NCBI GenBank assembly: GCA_017940005.1
Contig: JAGAZO010000020.1
Coordinates: 124,001 to 188,000, forward strand
DNA from: Treponema sp.
GTDB taxonomy: Bacteria > Spirochaetota > Spirochaetia > Treponematales > Treponemataceae
Reading direction: 5' to 3'
Length of the DNA stretch: 64,000 nucleotides
Below, piece by piece: positions 1-9,002 of this stretch. Numbering within the stretch: the stretch's first letter is position 1; each line of letters starts with the position of its first letter. A program made the translations under genes and the position numbers. The notes under the pieces were generated by a model that was not told where the DNA came from, did no database searches, and saw only the letters and a list, made by a program, of their open reading frames with translations.

Positions 1-434
1 ACAAGGACAATCCGCGCATTGAGTGGAACTACGAGCGCGACAACATCTACTGCATGAAAAAAGCAGACGTCATGATTTCAGATTTTTCCGGCATCATTTT
101 TGACTACGCGTTTTTGTGCGGCAAGCCCATACTCTACGCGAACGCCGATTTTGACATGATGCCGTATGATGCGTACTGGCTTGAAAACAACGGGGCGGAC
201 ATATGGCAGTTTGCCGTCCTCAAAAAAATCGGCAGAGCACTTGATGCGTCACAATTCAAAAATATTGCGAGCATCATTGCAGACGCACGCAACAGCGCAG
301 ATATTGCAAAAGAGCGTGAGAAAGCAAAAGACGAGGCGTGGATGCACCGCGGTGAAGCGGGCAAGCGCATAGCTGATTTTATGATTGAAACAGTTGCGCG
401 GCAAAACGATGCTGCGGCAGAACAGAGCGCGTAG
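1..434 (+). CDS. CDP-glycerol:glycerophosphate phosphotransferase-family protein, C-terminal part
   Basis: The frame is open from the window edge (first codon at base 3), so the gene begins outside the window and only about 144 codons are seen. The visible motif DVMISDFSGIIFDYAFL, followed by a GKPILY segment, is the signature of the C-terminal GT-B half of the TagF/CDP-glycerol glycerophosphotransferase family, which transfers phosphopolyols from a CDP carrier to a wall or surface glycan. The gene ends 51 bp before the CDP-activating enzyme at 486, which has a strong ribosome site. The pairing suggests that this transferase uses the CDP-activated head group made next door; this substrate link is inference. 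Confidence 0.8.
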   Translation, partial: KDNPRIEWNYERDNIYCMKKADVMISDFSGIIFDYAFLCGKPILYANADFDMMPYDAYWLENNGADIWQFAVLKKIGRALDASQFKNIASIIADARNSADIAKEREKAKDEAWMHRGEAGKRIADFMIETVARQNDAAAEQSA

Positions 435-485
435 CTGATTCTTACGGTTGAAACAGCTGCGAACAAAAATTTTTAGGAGGCCCAT

Positions 486-2315
486 ATGCAGGCAATTATT
501 TTAGCGGCAGGAATGGGGAAACGGCTCGGTCGCTACACAAAAGATGCAACAAAATGCATGGTGAGCGTAAACGGCAAAACGCTCATTGAGCATACGATTG
601 AAACACTTGCTGCAAACAATGTGTCGCGTCTTATCGTTGTCACTGGATACAGAAGCGCCGTGCTCACCAGTTTTATCAGCAAAAAATTTACTGCGTCAAA
701 TCTCAACGGCATGAAAATCGAATACATTGAGAACACCGCATACAACAGGACAAACAACATCTATTCGCTCTATCTTGCGCGCAATGAAATGATAAAAGAC
801 GACACATTGCTGCTCGAAAGCGATGTCATCTTTAAGCGCGAGCTCATTGCAAATCTCATTAAAAACAAAGAAAAAAATCTTGCAGTAGTCTCGCCGTTTG
901 AGTCATGGATGGACGGCACCTGCACGTTGCTCGACAAAGACGGCAATATAACTGGCATGCTTGATAAAGCGCATTTCAAATGGAGCGATGTAAAAGATTA
1001 CTACAAAACAGTGAACATATATAAATTTTCTGCCGACTTTGCAAAGCGCTATTATGTGCCGTTTCTTGAAGCATATCAAAAATCGTTTGGCAAAAATGAA
1101 TATTATGAACAAGTGCTCAAAGTGCTTTCGTTTCTATCAGGAACGGCTCTCAAAGCAATGATTATACACGGAGATGATTGGTACGAAATCGATGATCCCG
1201 CCGATTTAGCAATTGCCGAAAACAGATTTGCAAAAGGCAAAGAGAAACTTACTCTCCTACAAAAACGCTACGGCGGCTATTGGCGGTTTCCGCAAATAAA
1301 AGATTTTTGCTGGCTTGTCAATCCGTATTTTCCGCCAGAAAATATGGTACATGAACTCACCGCAAATTTTTATACACTTCTCACACAATATCCAAGTGGG
1401 GCAGCACAACACAGTTTACTTGCAGGAAAAATTTTCAACGTGCTGCCAGAACACATTGCAGTCGGAAACGGAGCGGCTGAACTTATCGCATCATGTGCAA
1501 CTATGATTACTGGAAAAGTTGCCATCCCCTATCCCACATTCAATGAATATCCTGAACGACTTGCACGTGCTGAAATTGTAAGCGTTCCAGTGCATGCAAA
1601 AAATTTTTCATATACTGCAAACGACATCATCAAAACGGCACACAAGGAAAATGTGCGCGCAGTCCTGCTCATCAATCCTGACAATCCTTCGGGAAACTTT
1701 CTTGCAAAAAAAGATGTGCTCCAGCTCTGTCGCACACTCAAGGAGCAAAATGCGCAGCTCATCTTCGATGAATCGTTCATTGATTTTGCTCAAAAAGAAA
1801 AACGATATACGCTCATTGATGAAGCGGTCCTGCACGACAATCCAAATCTTATCGTCATAAAATCGATAAGCAAAAGTTACGGCGTGCCAGGGTTGCGTCT
1901 TGGCGTGATTGCATCTGCCGACGCTGCATACATTAAAAAGATTCAAAAGTGCAACGCAATTTGGAATATCAATTCATTCGCTGAATATTATTTGCAAATC
2001 TATGACAAATATAAAAAATCGTATGAAGTAGCATGTGACCAGATTGCCGCCGAACGCGCACGATTTATTATGCAGCTGAGAAAACTGCCGCATGTTACCG
2101 TTTTTCCAAGCGAAGCGAATTTTGTGCTCTGCCGCCTTGACGGAACTATATCTGCAACAAAACTCGCAACAGCATTGCTCGAAAAATACAACATCTTTGT
2201 GAAAGATCTGAGCGGCAAACAAGGATTCAAAAACGGAAACTTTATTCGGCTTGCAATTCGTGACAAAGCAGATAACAATATGCTGCTCGACGCGCTTCAA
2301 TCAATTTTGAAATAG
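486..2315 (+). CDS. pntC: Bifunctional nucleotidyltransferase / PLP aminotransferase (PntC-AEPT type)
   Basis: 609 residues with two fused enzymes. Residues 1-240 form a LicC-like NTP transferase: AAGMGKRLGRYTKDATK near the start, TNNIYSLYLA at 90-98 and an acidic DDWYEIDD near 230-237. Residues 275-609 form a fold-type I aminotransferase: NPDNPSG at 397-403, Asp428 in FDES, and SISKSYG with Lys463 as the PLP lysine. This fusion is the one described for Treponema denticola PntC-AEPT, which makes 2-aminoethylphosphonate by transamination and activates it with CTP. A choline- or ethanolamine-phosphate cytidylyltransferase fused to a HisC-like enzyme is the main alternative. The ATG is preceded by TTAGGAGGCCCAT, a strong ribosome site. 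The phosphonate-forming genes (ppm, ppd) are not in the window and should lie upstream if the call is right. Confidence 0.75.
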   Translation: MQAIILAAGMGKRLGRYTKDATKCMVSVNGKTLIEHTIETLAANNVSRLIVVTGYRSAVLTSFISKKFTASNLNGMKIEYIENTAYNRTNNIYSLYLARNEMIKDDTLLLESDVIFKRELIANLIKNKEKNLAVVSPFESWMDGTCTLLDKDGNITGMLDKAHFKWSDVKDYYKTVNIYKFSADFAKRYYVPFLEAYQKSFGKNEYYEQVLKVLSFLSGTALKAMIIHGDDWYEIDDPADLAIAENRFAKGKEKLTLLQKRYGGYWRFPQIKDFCWLVNPYFPPENMVHELTANFYTLLTQYPSGAAQHSLLAGKIFNVLPEHIAVGNGAAELIASCATMITGKVAIPYPTFNEYPERLARAEIVSVPVHAKNFSYTANDIIKTAHKENVRAVLLINPDNPSGNFLAKKDVLQLCRTLKEQNAQLIFDESFIDFAQKEKRYTLIDEAVLHDNPNLIVIKSISKSYGVPGLRLGVIASADAAYIKKIQKCNAIWNINSFAEYYLQIYDKYKKSYEVACDQIAAERARFIMQLRKLPHVTVFPSEANFVLCRLDGTISATKLATALLEKYNIFVKDLSGKQGFKNGNFIRLAIRDKADNNMLLDALQSILK

Positions 2316-2323
2316 TGACGTTG

Positions 2324-2352
2324 TTGGCAAATTTCTGTCAATGTAGTATACT
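2324..2352 (+). promoter_or_regulatory. Sigma70-type promoter, probably leaderless
   Basis: TTGGCA (2324-2329), a 17-bp spacer and TATACT (2347-2352). The ATG of the YidC-like gene is at 2362, only 9 bp after the -10, and there is no Shine-Dalgarno sequence, so the transcript would start within about 3 nt of the ATG. Confidence 0.6.
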
Positions 2353-2361
2353 CAAATAATT

Positions 2362-5056
2362 ATGCTTGATGCGCTCTATTCAATCATTATTTTTCCGCTG
2401 TATCAGATTGTCGAGCTTTGCTACTACGTCAGCTGGAAAGTATTCAAGAACAGCGGCTATGCCGTCCTCTGCGTGAGTTTTGCCGTTTCATTCATGTGTC
2501 TGCCGCTCTACGTGATTGCAGAAAAATGGCAGGAGCTTGAACGCGTTGCGCAAAAGAACATGGCATCTGGCGTTGCCCGCATAAAAAAGGCGTTCAAAGG
2601 CGACGAGCAGTACATGATGCTCGCCACATTCTACCGACAGCATCACTATCACCCGATTATGGCGTTGCGCTCGTCCATAAGTCTTGCAATACAGATTCCA
2701 TTTTTTATTGCAGCGTATGCATTCTTAAGCAATCTTGAATCATTGCGCGGCGTAAGCTTCTTATTTATTAAAGACATGGGAGCACCCGACGCGCTTTTTC
2801 CATAGGCGATTTTTCTATAAATGCGCTGCCTGTCGCCATGACGCTCATCAACATCGTTTCGGGCGCAGTGTATTCAAAAGGCCACCCGCTCAAAGAAAAA
2901 GTGCAAATCTATGTGACTGCCCTCGTGTTTCTTGTGCTGCTGTACAATTCTCCCGCAGGCCTTGTGCTCTACTGGACGTGCAACAACATTTTCAGCCTTG
3001 TTAAAAATATTTTTTACAAACTCAAGCGCCCGCTCCTCGTGCTGTACGCATGCATGTGCGCGCTTGCGCTTGCGCTCGACTGGTACACGCTTTTTGTGCA
3101 GTCGGGATTCCTCTACCGCAGGCTCATGCTCGTCGCCTCGACGCTGCTCGTGTTTTTTGCACCGCTCATACGAAAAGCGATTGTGCATCTTGCAGACACA
3201 GTGTTTTTGACAGACAAGCGAACACCGCTCTTTTTGCTTTCAGGCACGTGCCTTGCGCTTTTGTGCGGCTATGCGATTCCGTCATATGTCATCTCCTCTT
3301 CTCCGATGGAGTTTTCGTTTGTCGAGCCGCATGCATCTCCGTTCTTTTTCCTTGCGCACACAACATGGCAAGCGCTCGGCTTTTGCGTATTCTGGCCTGC
3401 AGCAATCTATTTTTTATTCGGCAAAAGAACGCAGGCAACGCTCGCGGCATTGAGCACGTTGCTCGCATTCGGCGCGCTCATAAACGCGTTCCTCTTCAGC
3501 GGTGAATACGGCACTATATCATCGTTTCTTGCGTTCTCTGAAGCGGGCGCGCTTTCTCCGTCAAAACGCGATGCGCTTGTCAACATGCTCGCGCTCATTG
3601 TACCGATTGCGGCAACGTATGCAGCTTTTAAATTCAAAAAGAGCTCATCGCTTGCGCGCATGCTCGCAGTTGTCGTCATTGCGCTTGCAGGCATCTCGCT
3701 TGTTCACAGCACTGCGATTGCTCGCGAATATGGCCGCGCCCGTTCAATACGCTCGCACGACGCAACACAACAAGGCGAACAAGATGCGCCCGCGCCCATT
3801 TTTCATTTGAGCAAGGAACATCAAAACGTCATGCTGATTATGCTTGACCGCGCGGTAAGCGGCTTTGTGCCGTATATTTTTGAAGAAAGTCCAGACTTGC
3901 ACAGCGCGTTCGATGGATTTGTTTTTTATCCAAACACTGCGTCATATGCAGACCACACGCTTGTAGGCGCTCCGCCCATCTTTGGCGGCTACGATTATAC
4001 GCCTGTAGAGATGAACAAACGTGATTCAGAGCCGCTCGTAAAAAAGCACAACGAGGCGCTGCTCACGCTTCCGCTGCTGTTCGACAGCAACGGATATAAA
4101 ACGACTGCAACAGATTTGTCGTGGGCAAACTACAGCTGGATTCCTGACATGAGCTTTTTTGATGCGTATCCGACAATACGCACGCATAAAACTATTCGCG
4201 CCTACACAGATGCATGGCTCAAGCTGCATCCAGAAGCGTCTCAAACAGCGGTGCAAAGCGAGATTTTACAGCGCAATTTCATCTGGTTTAGTTTTTTAAA
4301 ATGCATGCCGCTTGTCTTTCGCGACACAATTTACGATGACGGTTTCTGGTGGAACACCGAACACGATTTAGAATATTTGCATGATGTCATAAGCAATTAC
4401 GCGCCGCTTGATTTTCTTCCAGAGCTGACTGACGCTGCAAGCGCGCAGAACACGTTCACCATATTTGTCAACGAGCTGACGCACGAGCCGCAGTTTCTCC
4501 AAGCGCCTGATTATGTGCCGCGCACAGAAGTCACTGACAGAGGAAGCAGCGAATTTGCAAACAGCGAAAGCTATCATGTGAACGCGGCGGCTTTAAAACG
4601 GCTCGGCGATTTTTTTTTTTTGACTATTTGAAGCGGGAAGGGCTCTACGACAACACGCGCATAGTCATCGTTGCAGACCACGGCGCAAATGTAGATGCAA
4701 AAATCTGCCCGAATCAAGGAGAAGCGCAGCTGCCGTTTAGAGTGGAAGCGTTCAATCCGCTGCTCATGGCAAAAGATTTCCACGCGCACGGAACGCTCGC
4801 AACCGATGCCTCATTTATGACGAACGCAGATGTGCCGTCCCTTCTGCTCGAAGGCATTTTTGACAATCCTGTGCACCCGTTTACTGGCAACGCAATCATG
4901 CGCGATGACGAGCGAAAGCAGAAAATATTTGTAGCAGGAAGCGGCGGCTGGGCGCCAGATGCGCACAACGCAAACACGTTCAAAGTCGGCGACTGGCACT
5001 CTGTGCACGACAGCATATTTGAGCCTAAAAACTGGAAGCGCGAGATGCCTGAATGA
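2362..5056 (+). pseudogene. YidC/Oxa1-like membrane domain fused to sulfatase/phosphotransferase domain, two frameshifts
   Basis: Three consecutive reading-frame pieces (2362-2805, about 2796-4631, 4628-5056) form one protein of about 898 residues if two single-T deletions are repaired: one in the T5 run at 2795-2799 and one in the T run ending at 4621. The first piece plus the start of the second (to about residue 230) is a YidC/60KD_IMP-type domain. About seven more membrane segments follow (to about residue 470). The C-terminal third is an alkaline-phosphatase-superfamily sulfatase/phosphoglycerol-transferase domain, opening with NVMLIMLDRAVSGF, with a T.LVGAPPIFGGY nucleophile region, NELTHEPQF, and metal-binding VADHG in the third piece. 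Such domains move phospho-head groups onto glycans (LtaS, OpgB, EptA). The start has no ribosome site but a promoter lies just upstream. The breaks may be sequencing errors, real decay or phase variation. Confidence 0.75.
4610..4621. repeat. T12 homopolymer inside the sulfatase-domain coding sequence
   Basis: Twelve consecutive T interrupt the sulfatase domain at GDFF/DYLKREG. A tract of 10 or 13 T would restore the frame into the piece that carries the VADHG metal-site motif. The tract is the obvious point for slipped-strand change or for a sequencing miscount. Confidence 0.8.
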
Positions 5057-5145
5057 GCGAGCCCCGACACCGCGCGTTCAGGGAAGCAATTCTCCGCACG
5101 AAGGAGCAAAAGCAGCTCCAGCAACATACAGGCAAACGACAGTGA
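5053..5145 (+). CDS. Possible 30-residue small protein
   Basis: An ATG overlaps the stop of the sulfatase piece as ATGA (4-bp overlap) and opens a 30-codon frame (MSEPRHRAFREAILRTK...) rich in Arg, Lys and Gln, predicted helical. Translational coupling is plausible, but there is no other support and no family is recognised. It may be chance. The remaining intergenic bases to 5171 hold nothing I recognise. Confidence 0.2.
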   Translation: MSEPRHRAFREAILRTKEQKQLQQHTGKRQ

Positions 5146-5171
5146 AAGCTCTGCTCGCCGCCAGAAAATAA

Positions 5172-6935
5172 CTACAGCAGCGTATACGTAAACGACGTTG
5201 AAAGCTCCACGCCGTGCGCAAAAACGCCGAGCGTATTTTTATTGTTGAAAATGAACATGTACGACAGCTGCGCGGCAAATGCAAAATGGTCGTTTATCAT
5301 GTATGTGCCTTTGAGCGTAATGCAGTTTGTGTACTGCACTACTCCCGTAAGCCGAAGCGAGCGCGCAAGAGCAGCAGCCTCGTCATCTGTCAATGCAGCG
5401 GCAGTACCGCTCGGAAGCCTTCTGCGCACCGCAGGATAGTAGCTGTAATATTCCTTGCCGTCTATCGTGACAGTGTTCTGAAACAAACCGAATGAATTGG
5501 TGCCGTGCGCCACAAAAAGATACTCCATGCTGCACGACCACTTTTGCATGCGCCTGTAGCCGACGCGCAGCTGCGCGCCTATGCAGTCAGGACCAAAGGG
5601 CGTGCCTATCCACGAGCACACAGGATTGCTGTTACCCTGCATGTCTTGCCGCTCAGAATAGAGCGACCATTCAGCGCCATGCTTTATGTAGCAGAACGGC
5701 GACGTATACACTCCTTCAAGCGTGCAGAGCCACCAGCCGTTATGCTTGTCGGGAAACGTAAACTCTGCTCCCGTCTGCACGCCAAAACTGTCAGGCATGG
5801 CACGTCCTATTGCAGATTTGAGTTCATGCTTTGACTGTATTTCATTTTGCGCATACAGCCCGTACAAGCGAAGATATTTGCACGGCGTTATGTCAAAGCT
5901 TGCGCCCAGATACGCACACACGTGCGCCTCGTCATAGTATGTACTTTCTTCAGGCGTTGTATAGTCATTCCATGCGCCGAACGAATGCATAATCATGAGC
6001 GGATTCAAAAAGCGAAGCTCAAACGGCGCGTTGACAAGCGTCCCCTCAAGGATGCGCAGCTTAATCCATTTGAAATACGGAATCACGTCAAGGTTGTGGA
6101 TATACATGAACCTGTTGCGTGCAATCTGCACAATGTCGAGATTGTATTTTACATACGGCGAGTACACATTGAACTGCACATACGCATCTGTTTCAAACGT
6201 AGAATTGTAGATGATGCTGCCTGTCTGCGTTTTTCCAATACGCATGCCCTCATGCGCAATATGAACATTGACTCCCCATTTATTAAATGATTTTCCAACG
6301 CTCGCATACGCCGTGCGCGGCCAGAGAAATTCTACATCGTTGAAATTGTACGGCATGTTGGTAAAGTTGCTCTGCTTGACCATGCCCTGAAAGCTTTTGC
6401 CAAAAAACGGCGTTGTCTCAATGATGATGAAATCTCCAAACGAAAGCGAAAGCGGCAATGACAAAAATGGATTGCTCGCGCCGCTTCCAAGAAACGATGA
6501 GTTTGCGTAGTAGTCTTTGCCGTCGGGAGCGAGTTTGCCCGTGTAGTCAGTGCCAAACGACCAGTCTATAGCTTTATTGCTCTTGTACATGAGCTGCGGC
6601 TCTGCAACAACATTGAATCCAACATTGACAGGACCAAGGTCGATTGAAAACTTTTTCTCAGTAAAAAAATCCCACACGCGCCCGTACAGCGTTTTTCCCG
6701 CTTCAGAAAGTTTTTCGTAGGGAATATCGTCAAAATACATCTTAAGCTCGGCAACAGAAAGCGGAGCCGCATCTCCAAGCGACACCCTCCCGCAATCCGC
6801 ATTGAGCATGTAGAGCGCATCGTATATCCAGTGTCCGTCAGGCAAAAGCTGCTGTGAGTTATGCACATGTGCTTGAAGTGAAAATGAAACCAAGAGCACG
6901 GCAAAATGCAAAACTGCTTTTTTTCTAAATGTCAT
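5172..6935 (-). CDS. Outer-membrane beta-barrel protein, possibly capsule-assembly Wzi-like
   Basis: About 587 residues from the ATG at 6935. A TTG start at 6971 in the same frame is rejected because the 6935 start gives a clean signal peptide (MTFRKKAVLHFAVLLVSFSLQA begins here) and because the -35/-10 elements lie in the extra 36 bp. The mature part is dominated by alternating aromatic/polar strands, ends in a short strand (SFTYTLL), and has a central segment (FELRFLNPLMIMHSFGAW) like the conserved strands of Wzi-type barrels. The start of the mature region (DGHWIYDALYMLNADCG) resembles treponemal envelope proteins with an N-terminal helical domain. The role is inferred to be in the outer membrane, perhaps surface glycan display. 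It is convergent with the sulfatase fusion. Confidence 0.65.
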   Translation of the reverse strand: MTFRKKAVLHFAVLLVSFSLQAHVHNSQQLLPDGHWIYDALYMLNADCGRVSLGDAAPLSVAELKMYFDDIPYEKLSEAGKTLYGRVWDFFTEKKFSIDLGPVNVGFNVVAEPQLMYKSNKAIDWSFGTDYTGKLAPDGKDYYANSSFLGSGASNPFLSLPLSLSFGDFIIIETTPFFGKSFQGMVKQSNFTNMPYNFNDVEFLWPRTAYASVGKSFNKWGVNVHIAHEGMRIGKTQTGSIIYNSTFETDAYVQFNVYSPYVKYNLDIVQIARNRFMYIHNLDVIPYFKWIKLRILEGTLVNAPFELRFLNPLMIMHSFGAWNDYTTPEESTYYDEAHVCAYLGASFDITPCKYLRLYGLYAQNEIQSKHELKSAIGRAMPDSFGVQTGAEFTFPDKHNGWWLCTLEGVYTSPFCYIKHGAEWSLYSERQDMQGNSNPVCSWIGTPFGPDCIGAQLRVGYRRMQKWSCSMEYLFVAHGTNSFGLFQNTVTIDGKEYYSYYPAVRRRLPSGTAAALTDDEAAALARSLRLTGVVQYTNCITLKGTYMINDHFAFAAQLSYMFIFNNKNTLGVFAHGVELSTSFTYTLL

Positions 6936-6941
6936 GCATAT

Positions 6942-6971
6942 ATAATACAAATATGGTGCATTAATAATCAA
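6942..6971 (-). promoter_or_regulatory. Promoter for the beta-barrel gene, probably leaderless
   Basis: On the minus strand: TTGATT (6971-6966), 18-bp spacer, TATTAT (6947-6942), then 6 bp to the ATG at 6935. No ribosome site is present, so translation would start at or next to the 5' end of the RNA. Confidence 0.5.
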
Positions 6972-6977
6972 GATGCG

Positions 6978-7262
6978 TCACAAATTGCCGCCCATGCCTA
7001 AATCGTAGAGCCGCTGTTCGCTGCCGTCAAGCGACGATTCCCGCTTGCGTTCGGAGTTCAAATAGTAACAATCTGCTCCGCCTATGTACGATGCGCCCAC
7101 ATCGCAGCCCCACCGCATAATCCACGCGCGCGGCAAAGAAAGCTCCTGCCTGGCAGCAAAACTGAGCGCGCTGTTTTGATAATTTATGTCAGGCGAAAAA
7201 ATATAATCATATGCCATGCGTATGCCGAGCGCACAACGATGAACAATGCGAGCAATGAGCAC
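6978..7262 (-). pseudogene. Fragment of a second DUF3943-type barrel gene
   Basis: A 94-codon frame directly downstream of the DUF3943 gene. Its sequence ALGIRMAYDYIFSPDINYQ ... ADCYYL aligns with the internal segment FGIALGYDMIFASDVRYAS ... ENNYYL of the intact neighbour: similar spacing, matching Tyr/Asp positions and a shared WGCDVGA/YCGWDVL block. It lacks a signal peptide and the N-terminal DUF3943 core. The simplest reading is the surviving C-terminal part of a tandem paralogue, or a segment left by unequal recombination. Expression as a protein is unlikely. Confidence 0.5.
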
Positions 7263-7275
7263 ATGCGTCTTTTTT

Positions 7276-8751
7276 TCATAGCGCTACTTTCCCGTACAGC
7301 TGCACATGATTTGAAATGAACTTCACACGCGGCTCCTTTGCATACCTGTTCCATTTGTGATAGAGGAAATCAGAAACGCCAAGATAAAAACTTTTCCATA
7401 TGAGATGCTCATAGCGGCATTCAGCATACTGCACAAGCAGCAGACCATCATATGCGCTTTTTCCTTTCTCGCGAATGTGGAACAGAAAATCGGCAGTCGC
7501 TGCAATAGACAGCGTGCCAAAATAGCTGTTCTGCACAGAAAATGCAAGACGCGCAAATGCGCCGGTATAGTAGTCATACGTGCGTTTTGAACGCGGCGCG
7601 TAATTTGTTAATTTTGCAAGATAATAATTATTTTCCGTCGTGTTCAAAACATCCCAGCCGCAGTACGCGTCCCACGTGAACGTCCACGCCTCGTCTGCAA
7701 CAGGACACAGCTGGCTCAACCCAACGCCGAGCCGCGAAGAAGCGTAGCGCACATCTGAAGCAAAAATCATGTCGTAACCAAGCGCAATGCCGAACGTTGA
7801 AAAGCACGGGAGGTGCTCCCACGGTGAAAATGAAAACACAAGCCCGTCTATGAACAGCTTGACATTGTAATACGTGGTGAACGCAGAAACATCTGCGCGC
7901 AACGTAAAGCTGTCGAACGGCTCGCGCGTGTCGTGCCCGTATCTATTTCCATATGTGATTTTTACGCCCGTGCCAAACGCGGGAAACGTCGCACCGCTCG
8001 AATCGTCAGCTCCTGCAAAATGCGTCTTTCTAAAAAGCGCGTCCGCAGAAGCGTACAGCTCTATAGATTCCACATGGCCGCTCACAGGCGGCGCGCGCTT
8101 TCCCGTGATGAATCTGTTGAACGCGTCTTGCGGACTGATAAGCCATGTCGCATACATGTGACGATAATTCGTTGCAAGAAAAAGCCTGTGCAGCGCCTCG
8201 CCGAGAACAGCTCCTGCAAGAGGCGTATATATCATGTCGTTTATGGACGGGTTTGACGTTTCCATAAACTCTTCCCAAAACAGCGAGCCGCCGAGCGCAA
8301 ACAGAAAGCTCTCGTAAAAATTAAACCCGTTCGCGCGACCTGCATTGAAAAAGACTGCGCCCAAATACGGATGGCCTGCTTGATTCATCACAAACGTATT
8401 TTGGTCCCACTCCCATAAATTTTTTGAAAGGTGCTGCCATATGATTGCAGGCGTTACTCTTGTAAAATCGAGATTGAGCACAATGCTGTCAAACGCGTTG
8501 AGCGCAATATTTGCCGAGATGACTTCTGTCGCCGCAATAAAAAATGAAGCGACGCCTTTCTTTGCATGCGCTCGTTCAGTCGCATGCTCTTGTGCGTGCT
8601 CTGGCGCGGCACATTCAGTTTGAACATCAGCAGCAAATGTACGCACTGTGTCCTTGCCAGTAAACTTTGGAGTATTATCAGTTTGTCCATATACGCCCTG
8701 TAGGGGAAATACAAAAAATAAAATCAGCATACGGAACAACACCCTCGTCAT
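7276..8751 (-). CDS. DUF3943 domain outer-membrane protein
   Basis: About 491 residues from the ATG at 8751. The frame stays open to 8865, but the extra 38 codons have no export signal and read through a repeat element, whereas the chosen start gives a signal peptide (MTRVLFRMLILFFVFPLQG). The DUF3943 hallmark follows at roughly residues 145-210: HPYLGAVFFNAGRANGFNF, then WEEFMETSNPSINDMIYTP and GEALHRL. The C-terminal half is rich in amphipathic beta strands, as in a barrel. The function of this family is unknown; an envelope location is inferred. The start codon lies within a copy of the dispersed repeat (8743-8847), so the repeat supplies the first codons. Confidence 0.75.
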   Translation of the reverse strand: MTRVLFRMLILFFVFPLQGVYGQTDNTPKFTGKDTVRTFAADVQTECAAPEHAQEHATERAHAKKGVASFFIAATEVISANIALNAFDSIVLNLDFTRVTPAIIWQHLSKNLWEWDQNTFVMNQAGHPYLGAVFFNAGRANGFNFYESFLFALGGSLFWEEFMETSNPSINDMIYTPLAGAVLGEALHRLFLATNYRHMYATWLISPQDAFNRFITGKRAPPVSGHVESIELYASADALFRKTHFAGADDSSGATFPAFGTGVKITYGNRYGHDTREPFDSFTLRADVSAFTTYYNVKLFIDGLVFSFSPWEHLPCFSTFGIALGYDMIFASDVRYASSRLGVGLSQLCPVADEAWTFTWDAYCGWDVLNTTENNYYLAKLTNYAPRSKRTYDYYTGAFARLAFSVQNSYFGTLSIAATADFLFHIREKGKSAYDGLLLVQYAECRYEHLIWKSFYLGVSDFLYHKWNRYAKEPRVKFISNHVQLYGKVAL

Positions 8752-8847
8752 AAGCGACAAGACATGCCGTTCTCTAAAAGTATTGCAGTCAGATTTAATA
8801 CGCTCTCCGCAATACAAGCGTCGGAATATCGCTTCCGCACGAATAAA
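8743..8847 (+). repeat. Dispersed intergenic repeat, family C copy 1
   Basis: About 105 bp, the most diverged of three copies. It shares CGTTCTCTAAA, GATTTAATA, CAAGCGTCGG and CCGCACGAATAAA, in order, with the copies at 46515-46622 and 58841-58952. The first 36 bases align with copy 2 with mostly transitions. The two internal stems are weaker here than in the other copies. It sits between divergent genes and overlaps the first codons of the DUF3943 gene. Confidence 0.7.
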
Positions 8848-8965
8848 AAATTTATTAAATATCATTAGAAATACATTAGTATATTTTAAAATTTATGTAA
8901 ACATATGGTGCGCGATTGACAATTATCATTTCTCTTCATAATCACTATACTTTCTTCAGCACATA

Positions 8966-8994
8966 TTGATTTTGCGCAGGGAAAGAGCTATACT
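8966..8994 (+). promoter_or_regulatory. Sigma70-type promoter, probably leaderless
   Basis: TTGATT (8966-8971), 17-bp spacer, TATACT (8989-8994), then 8 bp to the ATG at 9003. There is no Shine-Dalgarno sequence in the gap. Confidence 0.6.
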
Positions 8995-9002
8995 TGCTGC
9001 AT

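Noticed and set aside
8752-8865. N-terminal extension of the DUF3943 frame
   Set aside because: It translates repeat C1; only the ATG at 8751 gives a signal peptide.
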